Positions 25,921 to 35,529 are shown, numbered from the stretch's first letter. The stretch: DNA of 64,000 nucleotides from Guptibacillus hwajinpoensis (GCF_001039475.1 NZ_LELK01000001.1:717466-781465); one strand, 5' to 3'. Numbers and translations are program-made. The notes: a model not told the origin generated them from the letters alone.

Positions 25921-26958
25921 TTATGGAAATACTGGTGAAAGCATTAGACCTTCCGTTTCGGCAAAACCAAATCGTAGATTCATATTTTGAACAGCCTGAC
26001 CTGCCGCACCTTTCATTAAATTATCAATAACAGATATGACTGTAATACGGTTCGTTCTATCGTCGACCGAGAAACCAATATCACAATAATTAGATCCCGC
26101 TACACCTTTTGGCGTTGGCCATTTCCCTTCAGGCATAATGCGGATAAATGGATGATTTTCATAGAAAGATTGATACAGCTCAATCACTTGATTGGTCGTT
26201 TTTTCTGTTAGTAGATTCATATACATGCTACACATCATACCTCTTGTTAGTGGAATGAGATGAGTAGCAAACGTTACCTGAATTTCCTTTTCAATCTGCA
26301 TGGAAAGTAGTTGCTCAATCTCAGGGATGTGCTGGTGTTTCCCAAGCTTATAGGCAGAAACATTCTCGTTCACTTCTGAAAAGTGTGCTGCTAGGCTTGT
26401 TTTACGACCTGCTCCCGACAGGCCGGATTTACCATCAATGATAAGAGAGCTAGGATCCACCCAGTCCTGTTGGATGATTGGAAGAATGCCGAGAAGAGAA
26501 GCTGTCGGATAACATCCCGGATTTGCAATTAAGTTCGCATTCGCAATCTCCTCTGGATAAAATTCGGATAATCCATAAACAGCTTGCTCTAATACTTGTG
26601 CAGGTGGAGATGAATGGTTATACCACTCTTCGTATAACCCATTCCCCTTTAATCGAAAGTCACCTGACAAGTCGATACATGGGATTCCCATCTCGATAAG
26701 AGAAGGAATGGACTGACTGCTGATACCAGCAGGTGTTGCAAAAAACACAACATCGACTTTAGATGCAAGATCGTTAACATCTAGCGCATCAAATTCACAA
26801 TTCTGTATATTCGTTAGATGAGGGAATACTTCATTTAATTTAAAACCTGCATTAGATGGAGATACGATTGTTTCAATTTCTACTTCAGGGTGTCCTAGCA
26901 GCAAGCGAATCAATTCTAGACCGCTATAACCGCTGGCACCGACAATACCTGCTTTCAC
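25921..26958 (-). CDS. argC: N-acetyl-gamma-glutamyl-phosphate reductase
   Basis: A 345-residue NADPH-dependent reductase. The Rossmann loop is AGIVGASGYSGLELIRLL at residue 3. The catalytic Cys is in LIANPGCYPTAS near residue 150, and GKHQHIPEIEQ carries a catalytic His. I take GTG at 26958 as the start, giving MKAGIVG with GAGGGAG eight bases upstream; the GTG three codons earlier is inside that site. First gene of argCJBD-carAB-argF, with a sigma-A promoter at 26993-27021. Confidence 0.97.
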   Translation of the reverse strand: MKAGIVGASGYSGLELIRLLLGHPEVEIETIVSPSNAGFKLNEVFPHLTNIQNCEFDALDVNDLASKVDVVFFATPAGISSQSIPSLIEMGIPCIDLSGDFRLKGNGLYEEWYNHSSPPAQVLEQAVYGLSEFYPEEIANANLIANPGCYPTASLLGILPIIQQDWVDPSSLIIDGKSGLSGAGRKTSLAAHFSEVNENVSAYKLGKHQHIPEIEQLLSMQIEKEIQVTFATHLIPLTRGMMCSMYMNLLTEKTTNQVIELYQSFYENHPFIRIMPEGKWPTPKGVAGSNYCDIGFSVDDRTNRITVISVIDNLMKGAAGQAVQNMNLRFGFAETEGLMLSPVFP

Positions 26959-26992
26959 TAATTCCACTCCCTCTTTCTTTTCTTATTGTATG

Positions 26993-27021
26993 ATTATACA
27001 TATGCAAGAATATATATACAA
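26993..27021 (-). promoter_or_regulatory. Promoter of the argCJBD-carAB-argF operon
   Basis: Minus-strand TTGTAT, 17 bases, TATAAT, about 35 bases before the argC start. The very AT-rich surroundings (for example AATAAATATATTATTTTC upstream) could hold ArgR boxes, but I do not see a clean match. Confidence 0.7.
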
Positions 27022-27087
27022 CAGGTTTCCAGAAAATAATATATTTATTTTTGATTAATACATTACGTTCCGCAGCCAACACTATAA

Positions 27088-27118
27088 AAAAACATGCTCA
27101 GCGTACTGAGCATGTTCT
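27088..27118 (-). terminator. Terminator of topB
   Basis: Minus-strand ACATGCTCAG-TACG-CTGAGCATGT followed by TTTTTT, ten bases past the topB stop codon. Confidence 0.9.
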
Positions 27119-27126
27119 TGGAGTAA

Positions 27127-29274
27127 CTATTTTTTTGCAAAATCAAACGTTATTTTTTTGTCAGCGGCACTCCAAACAAGTGCTGCATCAAACGTACCTT
27201 TCTTGCTTTTCAGTCCATTGATCACATTTGTTTTACCATCGGTTAATAGTTTCTTAGCATTCGTTTGCGAAATTGGTTTACCGAGAATTCGTTTTGATAT
27301 CGTAAAGGGACATTTTGATTTTGAATAATTGCTACATCCATACAACTTCCCTTTATCAATGACTTCCGATCCACACAATGGACAATCCCCTATTTTCTTA
27401 CCTAGAGACTTTTTAGAAACTGTAGAAGGTTCAATTTTAATGTCTTTTAAATCCCACGTTCCAGAAGCTTCAATCGCATCCGATGTTAATTTCGCAGCAA
27501 GTTTTTTCACAGATTCCATGAAAGCTTGTGGTGAGGCGTCACCGCTCCCTATTTGTTTCAACCGCTGCTCCCATTTGGCTGTCATTTCTGCACTGGATAA
27601 CACGGCATTACCGATTGAATCAATGAGTAAAACCCCTTTATCTGTCGCGAACACCTGGTTTTTTACTACGTCGATGTATTTCCTGTCTTTTAACATTGTA
27701 ATAATTCCAGCCCTGGTTGCTTCGGTACCCAATCCTTCCGTATCCTTTAAGATCTTCTCGAGCGATTCGTCATCAAGATGTCTTCCGGCGGTTTTCATCA
27801 TGGTAATTAATTGACCTTCAGTAAATCGTTTTGGAGGCTGTGTTTTCCCTTCAGTAACTTCTGCAGATACTACCTTACCAGCTTCGTCTTTTTCAATCAG
27901 TGGCAACTCTTCATCTTTTTGTGTTGATTTAATAATACGTTGCCACCCCTCCTGGATTCGAACCTGACCTTTCGATTGAAATAAAGCACGATCATCTACA
28001 AGGGTCATTAACGTAGTGTAGTCTACAATTGCGACTTCTTCATGTGCCGCTAGAAGACTTCTCGCAATTAGATCATAGATCTTCGCTTCATCACCTGATA
28101 GCTTATCCATGTTAGGAACTTGTTCAGTTGGAATGATCGCATAGTGATCGCTAACTTTAGCTGCATTCACAAACCGTTTGTCATTCATAATTGACTCACG
28201 CTTTAAAGGGAATAAATCATTGTATGCTGACTGCTTTTGCAGTTTTGCTAGAATTGAAGGAAACTCTGCAGCCTCCTCTTTCGTAACAAAACTAGAATCA
28301 CTTCGGGGATAAGAGATAATCCCCCTTGTATAGAGCTTTTGAGCTATGTCTAACGTTTTTTTGGGTGAAAACTTATACCGTTTATTCGCTGTCGATTGGA
28401 GCGAAGATAGTTGAAATAGAAATGGTGGCTTGTATTGCTTTCGTTCCTTCTTAACATCACTCGCTAGACAATCTTTGTTCTGACAAAACTGAGCAATCTT
28501 ATTAGCCATTTCCGGCGATTCAATTCGCGTTTGATCATCTTTAATCCATTTGCCGACAACACGTTTTCCATTGTAATCGAACGTTCCCTTTACTTCCCAA
28601 AATGGCTCTGATTTAAAGTTTGCAATTTCTTTTTCTCTTTTGACAACTAGTGCAAGCGTAGGTGTTTGCACCCTGCCTGCAGAGAACACATCCTGTACTC
28701 CTTTTTGCTTGAAAAGGAGCGTATAAACACGAGAAGCATTTATCCCAACAACCCAGTCAGCACATGACCTTGCATAGGCCTCAAAATAAAGGTTTCGGGT
28801 TTTCTCTTCATCAAGTAGTGCGTTAAATCCCTCTTTTACAGCTCGCTCAGTTAGTGAAGATATCCATAACCGCTTCATTGGCTTTTTACATCCCGCCTGA
28901 TTAAGAATCGTACGGACAATTAACTCTCCTTCTCGCCCGGCATCTCCCGCATGAATGATGGATCTAACTTCCTTCTTATTCACTAATTCTTTAATAACTT
29001 TAAACTGCTTCCACTTTCCTTTTGTGACTTGATATTGAAATTGCTGTGGAATCATTGGCAACGTTTGAAGTGACCATTTCTTCCATGATGACTCATATGT
29101 TTCTGGTGGTACAAGTTCACATAGGTGGCCAACTGCCCATGTCATATAGGCACCTTCTGGGAAATCTGGATTTGGTTTTATGTAAATATATCCTTGCTTT
29201 TTCTCTGACGGGTAAGGCGCTGCAAGACGCGTTCCCTGATCTGGCTTCTCGGCGATAATACATACTGCTGCCAA
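27127..29274 (-). CDS. topB: DNA topoisomerase III (type IA)
   Basis: A 715-residue enzyme that relaxes and decatenates DNA through a 5'-phosphotyrosine link. The Toprim domain begins CIIAEKPDQG and contains HAGDAGREGELIV near residue 103. The active-site Tyr is in GIISYPRSDSSFVT near residue 318. HYAIIPTEQVPN and FTEGQLITMMKTAGRHLDD are further family signatures. The C-terminus has a zinc-ribbon (CPLCGSEVIDKGKLYGC...CPF) and a short lysine-rich tail. The start is TTG with GGGAGGAATG upstream. Close to B. subtilis TopB in length. Confidence 0.96.
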   Translation of the reverse strand: MAAVCIIAEKPDQGTRLAAPYPSEKKQGYIYIKPNPDFPEGAYMTWAVGHLCELVPPETYESSWKKWSLQTLPMIPQQFQYQVTKGKWKQFKVIKELVNKKEVRSIIHAGDAGREGELIVRTILNQAGCKKPMKRLWISSLTERAVKEGFNALLDEEKTRNLYFEAYARSCADWVVGINASRVYTLLFKQKGVQDVFSAGRVQTPTLALVVKREKEIANFKSEPFWEVKGTFDYNGKRVVGKWIKDDQTRIESPEMANKIAQFCQNKDCLASDVKKERKQYKPPFLFQLSSLQSTANKRYKFSPKKTLDIAQKLYTRGIISYPRSDSSFVTKEEAAEFPSILAKLQKQSAYNDLFPLKRESIMNDKRFVNAAKVSDHYAIIPTEQVPNMDKLSGDEAKIYDLIARSLLAAHEEVAIVDYTTLMTLVDDRALFQSKGQVRIQEGWQRIIKSTQKDEELPLIEKDEAGKVVSAEVTEGKTQPPKRFTEGQLITMMKTAGRHLDDESLEKILKDTEGLGTEATRAGIITMLKDRKYIDVVKNQVFATDKGVLLIDSIGNAVLSSAEMTAKWEQRLKQIGSGDASPQAFMESVKKLAAKLTSDAIEASGTWDLKDIKIEPSTVSKKSLGKKIGDCPLCGSEVIDKGKLYGCSNYSKSKCPFTISKRILGKPISQTNAKKLLTDGKTNVINGLKSKKGTFDAALVWSAADKKITFDFAKK

Positions 29275-29416
29275 TCAAAACATTCCTCCCTGAACATGAT
29301 GCACGCATCGTCTCTTTACTAGTATAGCGTACACTTGCTCGCATTTGATAGCACGTATTTCCTACATGGGAAAAAGAAGTACTGATGCATAAGATCAGTA
29401 CTTCACATTAACACTA

Positions 29417-30418
29417 TTAACTCTTCATATAAAAACTATCTTCTCGGATAACGGAATGTGTGGAAGATTCAATGCTTTTTTTCCTACGTTTGCGATAAGT
29501 ATACATATGCGTTAAACCATATACAATACTATTAACCGCTAGAATTGTTAAGGCAAAAGCCGTAACGGGTGCAAGAACCATCCAAGGAAAGGATGATACA
29601 TATTGAAAGTTTTGTGCAATCAACCCTGCCCATTCATTGGACATTGAGAAGACTTCAATAGTAGCTTCACCCTCAAGATCGTATTCCATAATTCTAACAT
29701 CCGATCCACCAATAAACACATTCAGAAGACCGAGATGCGCAAAAACAATCAACACCTGACCGACTTGTTGAATAAAAACAACAAACAATTTAGGGTATAG
29801 AAACGGCGCCATATGTTTGCGGAAGATTTGAAAATGACTACCTCCCATCACTTTAGCACTTTCAATGAACTCCTTTTCTGCAATAAGATGCAGTTCATTT
29901 TGTACATAAAGTGATAAAACCGGCACGCTGATCAAGATAAGAACTAGCATCGGGAAAATCACTTTCGTTGATGTATCATAACTCCAGCTGAAGCTTAAGA
30001 TGACAGGTGCGATTAGTACGTAGGTAAAAATCGTTACAGGTGCGTAATGCAAAGCATTTGCAAGGCCATCTAATAATCTTCGAAATGTTCCTGGAAGAAG
30101 GTACAAAATATATCCTCCAACAAATGAAACGACCATTCGAAAAAATGCAACGAGAATGGATAACCCTATTGTGAATTTTGCCCCTTCGAGAATTTTAAGC
30201 AAGAAGTTATTGCCATCAAGGTCACTACCTAGTGGAAATTTTGTTGACGGCGAAAAAGGAGCAAGTTCAACCGCGTTATTGTTCTCATCAAGCAGAACTT
30301 TTTGAGGCTCCTGCGGATCGGAAAACAAACCATACAGGATGCTTCCAATAAGCAATAATAGAATAAACAATCCACCGCCAAGTAATGGTTTATTATGTAG
30401 TAACGATATCTTCCTCAT
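29417..30418 (-). CDS. ABC transporter permease, DppC/OppC-like
   Basis: A 333-residue membrane protein. The N-terminal helix and the long extracytoplasmic stretch with SDPQEPQKVLL and PLGSDLDGNNF are typical of the oligopeptide/nickel permease C subunit (PLGTDxxGRD position). A BPD_transp_1 domain of about five helices follows. The EAA-like loop reads EFIESAKVMGGSHFQIFRKHMAPF, the contact to the ATPase. ATG overlaps the stop of the partner permease as ATGA. No ATPase or binding protein lies nearby, so it must use subunits encoded elsewhere, or the pair has another role. The last 40 residues are unusually basic and then Ser-rich. Confidence 0.82.
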   Translation of the reverse strand: MRKISLLHNKPLLGGGLFILLLLIGSILYGLFSDPQEPQKVLLDENNNAVELAPFSPSTKFPLGSDLDGNNFLLKILEGAKFTIGLSILVAFFRMVVSFVGGYILYLLPGTFRRLLDGLANALHYAPVTIFTYVLIAPVILSFSWSYDTSTKVIFPMLVLILISVPVLSLYVQNELHLIAEKEFIESAKVMGGSHFQIFRKHMAPFLYPKLFVVFIQQVGQVLIVFAHLGLLNVFIGGSDVRIMEYDLEGEATIEVFSMSNEWAGLIAQNFQYVSSFPWMVLAPVTAFALTILAVNSIVYGLTHMYTYRKRRKKSIESSTHSVIREDSFYMKS

Positions 30419-31365
30419 AACAGCTCCCCCTTACCATGTAACCAGCGCTCTAGTATCCATTGCATCCCAGTAAAGAATAAAAAGGAAGGAATAAATATCA
30501 TAAATAAGGCGATGGTTACAATTTCAGGGTTTAACACGCCATGGTTAATAACAAACGTCATGAATCCTCTTACTTCAAAAATAACCTCAAGCATCACCAA
30601 ATTTGCTAATGCAAAAAGAAAAATGCCTTTAAAGTGGTTAAATAACGTTAGTATAGAATTTCTAAAAATATGGACCACTAGGATTTTGCTTCGCTTTAAT
30701 CCTTTCCCTCTTGCTAGCTCAACATATAGCTGCTGTTCTTCATCTTCAAATGAGACTAGCAAGTATTTAAAGATGTATAAAGCAGGGAGAAGAGCTAATA
30801 CAACAATCGGAAGTAAAAAAGCTCGATCATTAAATCCACTCGCAATATTAAATAGAAGAATACCTGATGCTTTGTAAATCCAAATAATAGTCAATTGCGT
30901 AATCAATATAACAAAAATGTCTGGTAGCGACTCAAGAACAAAGAGGACTCCTTTTGGTAGAGCTCTCTTCTCTTTTGGTAGCAACATTGTGAGAATAGTG
31001 AGTAGGACTCCTAACACTAGTGCTAAGGTAAGCGAAGCCAAAAGATAAACCATCGATAGAAGATACGCATCAAAAAATTCAGGGAACAATGGTAGCTCTC
31101 TTCCTCGCTCGTAGTATTGAATCGCATTATCAGTAAAAAGTGGGTTTAACGTAGTCATCATATGCTTTATATATTCTTCAAAGTTGAGGACGATTGTATC
31201 GTAGATGAAAAGCGTATTTGTTAGTTCCTTTCGATCTACCATCTTTAAGACGTCTAATTGAGATTCCATATTGAAAAAGAGGTATGGAAGTGAACCTATC
31301 AACATGATTCCTATTGACGTTAAGGAAAATTGAATGAGTGAACGGGCAAGGTAAGTTTTGAACAT
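30415..31365 (-). CDS. ABC transporter permease, DppB/OppB-like
   Basis: A 316-residue membrane protein paired with the C-type permease. An N-terminal helix precedes a periplasmic segment (about residues 25-95), then five helices. The EAA-like loop is QQLYVELARGKGLKRSKILVVHIFRNS, near residue 215, which matches the pattern AR.KGL....I...H..RN of this family. Divergent from classical DppB in the N-terminal third. It begins 11 bases after the VOC gene's stop codon on the same strand, so all three may be one unit. Confidence 0.82.
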   Translation of the reverse strand: MFKTYLARSLIQFSLTSIGIMLIGSLPYLFFNMESQLDVLKMVDRKELTNTLFIYDTIVLNFEEYIKHMMTTLNPLFTDNAIQYYERGRELPLFPEFFDAYLLSMVYLLASLTLALVLGVLLTILTMLLPKEKRALPKGVLFVLESLPDIFVILITQLTIIWIYKASGILLFNIASGFNDRAFLLPIVVLALLPALYIFKYLLVSFEDEEQQLYVELARGKGLKRSKILVVHIFRNSILTLFNHFKGIFLFALANLVMLEVIFEVRGFMTFVINHGVLNPEIVTIALFMIFIPSFLFFTGMQWILERWLHGKGELL

Positions 31366-31376
31366 TAACTGATTAC

Positions 31377-31742
31377 CTATTGTTCCTCATTTGTGAATTC
31401 AACAACCTCTAGTTGATTGCCAGATGGATCTTCAACGATAAAGTAAAGACCTGGTGGACAAGGCTCCGGTTCATCAAAAAGGACATTTGCACCTCGATTT
31501 TTTAAAAGTTTAAAATCATGACCAATATTCTTTGATGAAATACCAAGTAGAACACTTTTCGAATCTGACAGATTGATTGAATTGTCCTCTTCTAAGACAA
31601 TCGGGATGTTCTTATGTACAAGACTCACAATCTTTTCACTATATTTCTTTGATACTGTAAAATCGAACACCTCCGTATAGAATGAGAGCGATTCTTTCAT
31701 TTCCTTTACCTTAATGGTTAGTACACACACTTGATTTAACAA
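31377..31742 (-). CDS. VOC-fold protein
   Basis: A 121-residue vicinal-oxygen-chelate protein: VCVLTIKVKEMKESLSFYTEVF at the start and GLYFIVEDPSGNQLEVVEF at the end. The start is TTG with GGAGGAATTTTA upstream. It is probably a dimeric glyoxalase-like enzyme or binding protein; substrate unknown. First of a possible three-gene unit with the two permeases. Confidence 0.85.
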   Translation of the reverse strand: MLNQVCVLTIKVKEMKESLSFYTEVFDFTVSKKYSEKIVSLVHKNIPIVLEEDNSINLSDSKSVLLGISSKNIGHDFKLLKNRGANVLFDEPEPCPPGLYFIVEDPSGNQLEVVEFTNEEQ

Positions 31743-31860
31743 TAAAATTCCTCCTTTGAATGATGTAATGGAACATAATTTCTATACAACCTATAAAATT
31801 CCATATAAAGAATTCATTCCCTTCATTTTTATGAAAACGTTCGAGGTTGTTATTTTTAAA

Positions 31861-32262
31861 AGGCTGTTTTCGTAGTGATTGTTAAGATAAAAGTTGTGGT
31901 TAATTTCCGCTCCAGTGGGGTCTCACCTGTCCATCTAATCCCGCAGGAGTCGAGCACCTTCCGCTCCAATCTGCTAAGTGTAGTATTTAAACAAAAATTC
32001 TTTTAGAGGTAACAATCTTTAAGAAATGCTCTTTTCGTAAACATTGTTGCTATAGGAGTGGGCTAATCTCCGCTCCAGGATGCTCGCTTTCCGCGGGGCG
32101 GGCGGTGAGCCTCCTCGTCGCTATCGCTCCTGCGGGGTCTCACCTGTCCCGCTCATCCCGCAGGAGTCGAGCATCCTTCCGCTCCAATCACTAAGTGTGG
32201 TTTTTTTCAATATTTGTATCAACAGCAACAATCTTTTGAAAAGAGCCTTAAGAAAAGAGCCT
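31861..32262 (+). repeat. Composite MITE-like element, family A, copies 4a and 4b
   Basis: Two family A units in tandem: 31861 to about 32030 and about 32029 to 32250, with a short extra end to 32262. Unit 4a has the 'tctcacctgtcc' core. Unit 4b has both cores (GGATGCTCGCTTTCCGCGG, then TCTCACCTGTCCCGC). The 6-base TTTAAA flanks the whole composite (31855-31860 and 32263-32268), suggesting it moved as one piece. It fills most of the 600-base gap before the membrane hydrolase gene, and its right end lies about 80 bases before that gene. Confidence 0.8.
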
Positions 32263-32343
32263 TTTAAAATGCCGTTCTCGTACCCAAGATCGAACGTGGT
32301 TTTGATATAATAAGACAATCATGCATTGAAATGGAGGATTTGT

Positions 32344-34584
32344 GTGGATCAAGAACATGAGTATGAGAGGTCACGTAAAAAAGCTCATAAACGAAGATTG
32401 ATTAAAACCATTATTACAAAATGCCGCTATTCTATTCAGTCCTTTTCTAAAGCAACTTGGAAAGGTTCTTCCTATGGAGCTATTTTTATTACAATGCTTC
32501 TCATAATTTCAATGGGATTCGATTTCTATTCTGGGCTAGGAAGAGCAGTAGATATCGGTATTTTTATAGTGATCGCCATTCCTGGAACCTGGTTAGCAGT
32601 TAAAGTTGGAACAATTAGTACCGGCTATATTAAGAAATTACCGTCTTTGTTTCTTGCTAGCATCTTTGTTTCAGGATTCGCTATCATTTATACATTAGAT
32701 CAGTACCGAGAACTCGATCACATCCTCCCTCTCGCCTACACATTGCTAGGTGTTGGCATTGTTATAGGTGGATTAGTTGGTTATCCGCTAACGAAGGGTG
32801 TTAGGAAACCTGTTTCTTTTGTTTTACTTACTATAGGAATAATTGCATCCGGTGCTTTTTTCTACTGGCTGTTCACACCGGGCTTTGAAGACTACCGCTC
32901 TCAAATAGCAGTAGAACCCCTTTCGCCCGTTAGTTCCAACCCAGCAGGTAGTGGTAACTACTCTGTTCAAACATTTACATATGGAAGTGGAACGGATAAA
33001 CAAAGAATAGCTTTCGGAAAACAAGTGGATTTAACATCTCAGGCTGTTAATGCTTCTGCTCTGATCGGTGAATGGTCAAAAGTACGTGAATGGTTCTGGG
33101 GATTTAAAGACACAAATGTGCCTCTTAACGGTCGAGTTTGGATGCCAGAAGGGAAAGGAGAATTTCCTCTTGTTCTTATTGTTCATGGGAACCACAAAAT
33201 GGAGGATTTTTCTGATGAAGGATATGCCTATCTTGGTGAATTACTTGCAAGCAGAGGATTTATCACTGTATCAGTTGATGAGAATTTCCTGAACTCATCT
33301 TGGTCAGGAGGCGTTGCGGGAGATATTAATGGAAGAGCTTGGATTCTTCTACAACATCTTAAACAAATTGAGTCTTTTAACCAAAAGAAAGATACACCCT
33401 TTTATCAAAAAGTTGATATGAATGAAATCGCTCTAATCGGCCATTCTCGTGGCGGACAGGCTGCTATTCTAGCAGCCAAATTTAATAACCTAGAACGTTA
33501 TCCAAATAACGCGACTATGCGCTTTGATTTTAATTACGATATTGAAACGGTCGTAGCCATAGCGCCAACGGATTATCAAACCCTCTCAGATCGAAAAATC
33601 GAGATGGATGATATTAATTACTTGTTGCTTCATGGGTCATATGACAGTGATCTATCAGAATTTGAAGGTGATCGTCAATATAACGGAATACAGTTAACCG
33701 GCGGTGATCAGGCCATGAAAGCAGCACTTTATATCGACCGTGCAAACCATGGACAATTTAATACAACATGGGGTGATAATGACACGTACTTCCCTTTTAC
33801 GTTGCTATTGAATAAAAAACCATTGCTCAGTGGAGAAGAACAACGACAAATTGCTAAAACCTATGTGTCTGGTTTCTTAGAAGCTACATTACATGGGGAT
33901 GAATCTTTTAAACCGATGTTTGAAGATTACCGCTATGCTCTCGAATGGCTACCGGATACGACTTATATTAATAAGTATGAAGATCCCTCTTACAGCATAT
34001 TTGCTGATTATGAAGAAGACGTTGATGTGACGACTACCTCTTCTCCCTTTATCAATGTAACCGCTGGAAGTTTATTGCAATGGTATGAAGGAGAACTTGA
34101 ATATAGAAGAGATAAAGAAAGGGCAAACCATGGGGTTTTCTTGAAATGGAATCCTTCCTACTCAAAAAACGGCCACTATACGTTAAACTTATCGAAACCA
34201 CTTCAAGATCCATACGCGCTTAAGGAGAACAGCGAATTAACATTTACTGCGGCTAATCTATCTGAAGCTGAAGATCAGGAGTCAGTTGATTTTTCCGTTA
34301 CATTATCAAGCAATGGTGAAACGGCTACTGTTTTGTTAAGTGACATTATGCCTTTGCATCCCGTTTTACCTGTAAGGCATACAAAAACCGTTTATTTTGA
34401 AAAAGATCGATACGGAGAACCAACTGAACCTGTCCTTCAGACATTTAACATTCCGATGTCATATTTTATGAAGGACAACCCTTCGATTGACCTTAAGAAG
34501 ATCGATGCGCTTGCGTTTCAATTCAATCAGCCTTCGAAAGGGAGGATTTTCATCGACCAAATAGGTGTTAATCAAACCAACTAA
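32344..34584 (+). CDS. Membrane-anchored alpha/beta hydrolase
   Basis: A 746-residue protein. After a basic cytoplasmic start (HKRRLIKTI) come four to five membrane helices (about residues 40-180). A large extracytoplasmic hydrolase domain follows. FPLVLIVHGNHK holds the oxyanion region (about residue 270), and IALIGHSRGGQAAILAAK the nucleophile Ser elbow near residue 360. LLLHGSYDSDLSEFEGD is the Asp loop, and DRANHGQFNTTWGD the catalytic His, all in the right order. The last 200 residues are a beta-rich, jelly-roll-like segment. The GTG at 32344 follows GGAGGATTT; an upstream TTG is rejected. The substrate is unknown, probably a surface polymer or lipid ester. Confidence 0.8.
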   Translation: MDQEHEYERSRKKAHKRRLIKTIITKCRYSIQSFSKATWKGSSYGAIFITMLLIISMGFDFYSGLGRAVDIGIFIVIAIPGTWLAVKVGTISTGYIKKLPSLFLASIFVSGFAIIYTLDQYRELDHILPLAYTLLGVGIVIGGLVGYPLTKGVRKPVSFVLLTIGIIASGAFFYWLFTPGFEDYRSQIAVEPLSPVSSNPAGSGNYSVQTFTYGSGTDKQRIAFGKQVDLTSQAVNASALIGEWSKVREWFWGFKDTNVPLNGRVWMPEGKGEFPLVLIVHGNHKMEDFSDEGYAYLGELLASRGFITVSVDENFLNSSWSGGVAGDINGRAWILLQHLKQIESFNQKKDTPFYQKVDMNEIALIGHSRGGQAAILAAKFNNLERYPNNATMRFDFNYDIETVVAIAPTDYQTLSDRKIEMDDINYLLLHGSYDSDLSEFEGDRQYNGIQLTGGDQAMKAALYIDRANHGQFNTTWGDNDTYFPFTLLLNKKPLLSGEEQRQIAKTYVSGFLEATLHGDESFKPMFEDYRYALEWLPDTTYINKYEDPSYSIFADYEEDVDVTTTSSPFINVTAGSLLQWYEGELEYRRDKERANHGVFLKWNPSYSKNGHYTLNLSKPLQDPYALKENSELTFTAANLSEAEDQESVDFSVTLSSNGETATVLLSDIMPLHPVLPVRHTKTVYFEKDRYGEPTEPVLQTFNIPMSYFMKDNPSIDLKKIDALAFQFNQPSKGRIFIDQIGVNQTN

Positions 34585-34591
34585 GATAACA

Positions 34592-34628
34592 CAAAAGGCT
34601 TTCCTTCACTAGTGAAGGAAAGCCTTTT
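34592..34628. terminator. Bidirectional terminator
   Basis: AAAAGGCTTTCCTTCAC-TAGT-GAAGGAAAGCCTTTT, perfect stem between convergent genes. Confidence 0.92.
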
Positions 34629-34632
34629 GATA

Positions 34633-35277
34633 TTAAGAAATTTTGCAAGAAGATTGACCACGTTTAGCAAGATAGCTTTGATGGTACTCTTCCGCACGAT
34701 AAAACGTTGTCGCCGGAACAACTTGTGTGACGATTGGCTTCTTAAACCTACCTGATGAAGATAGCTTGCCTTTCGCGATCAATGCAGCTGATTCCTGCTC
34801 TTCCGTATGGAAAAAGACAGCTGAACGATAACGAGTACCAATATCCTCGCCCTGTCGGTTTAATGAGGTTGGATTATGATTATCGAAAAACACTTCAAGC
34901 AGTTCCTCATAAGAGATAAGTGATGGATCGAACTCAACACGAACTGCTTCAGCATGACCTGTTAATTCTGTATAAACATCTTCATAAGAAGGATTAATCG
35001 TTTCACCGCCTGTAAAACCTGCGGAAGTTGAAATAACTCCATTTAGTTGTTGAAAAAGTGCTTCTACTCCCCAAAAACATCCTGCTGCAAATGTTGCGTA
35101 ATTCATCGTGCCCACTCCGTTTCCTATATTGTTAGCTACAGTCTCATTTCTATATATGTTCTCTAATTCGTTTAGTGGTAACATATAAAGCTGCTTTCCA
35201 CCCTTCTTATAAATGCCTTTCGAAAGAAGGGTCTTAATAAGTTGTTGTTTTGCTTCAGTATTAATTAGTGTATGCAA
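34633..35277 (-). CDS. msrA: Peptide-methionine (S)-S-oxide reductase with FbpA-like N-terminal extension
   Basis: The MsrA part (residues about 59-214) has the catalytic Cys in ATFAAGCFWGVEALF, GGETINPSYEDVYT and HAEAVRVEFDP, and ends with the redox Cys SSCKIS. It reduces methionine-S-sulfoxide in proteins. The first 47 residues are separate: KQQLIKTLLSKGIYKKG and KQLYMLPLNELENIY match the small Fur-regulated basic protein FbpA family. The frame is continuous, with a TTG start after GAGGAG. A second start, ATG at codon 58, has GGAGTGGGC upstream, so free MsrA may also be made, and possibly both forms. Behind a SAM-I riboswitch. Confidence 0.88.
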   Translation of the reverse strand: MHTLINTEAKQQLIKTLLSKGIYKKGGKQLYMLPLNELENIYRNETVANNIGNGVGTMNYATFAAGCFWGVEALFQQLNGVISTSAGFTGGETINPSYEDVYTELTGHAEAVRVEFDPSLISYEELLEVFFDNHNPTSLNRQGEDIGTRYRSAVFFHTEEQESAALIAKGKLSSSGRFKKPIVTQVVPATTFYRAEEYHQSYLAKRGQSSCKIS

Positions 35278-35327
35278 TGCCAGTCACTCCTCTACATTAA
35301 ATTGATGCCAGATAGTGGGTGCATACG

Positions 35328-35492
35328 AAAAAACCCCCATCTGTCCGAACAGAAGAGGGTTTGGATATACCGAGCCTCTTCTTATTTTCCGACTTTCGCC
35401 GCAGGAATTGGCACGGTTCCTTATGAACATCCTGTTCATTGGTCCGTTGCCGAGGTATCTAAGGGCCAGTCCCTCCACCTCTCTGAATAAGA
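35328..35492 (-). promoter_or_regulatory. SAM-I (S-box) riboswitch upstream of msrA
   Basis: On the minus strand: CTTATTCAGAGAGGTGGAGG and GACTGGCCC (35467-35491), then GATACCTCGGCAACGG, the P3 hairpin AACAGGATGTT, GTGCCAATTCCTGC and GAAAGTCGGAAAATAAGA. These are the S-box conserved blocks in order. A terminator follows (AACCCTCTTCTG...CAGATGGGGGTT then TTTTTCG, 35328-35364). Known mechanism: SAM binding favours termination, so the gene is on when SAM is low. Confidence 0.95.
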
Positions 35493-35529
35493 AGATCCTT
35501 TAAAACAAAGGATTATTAAGTTATTCCCA

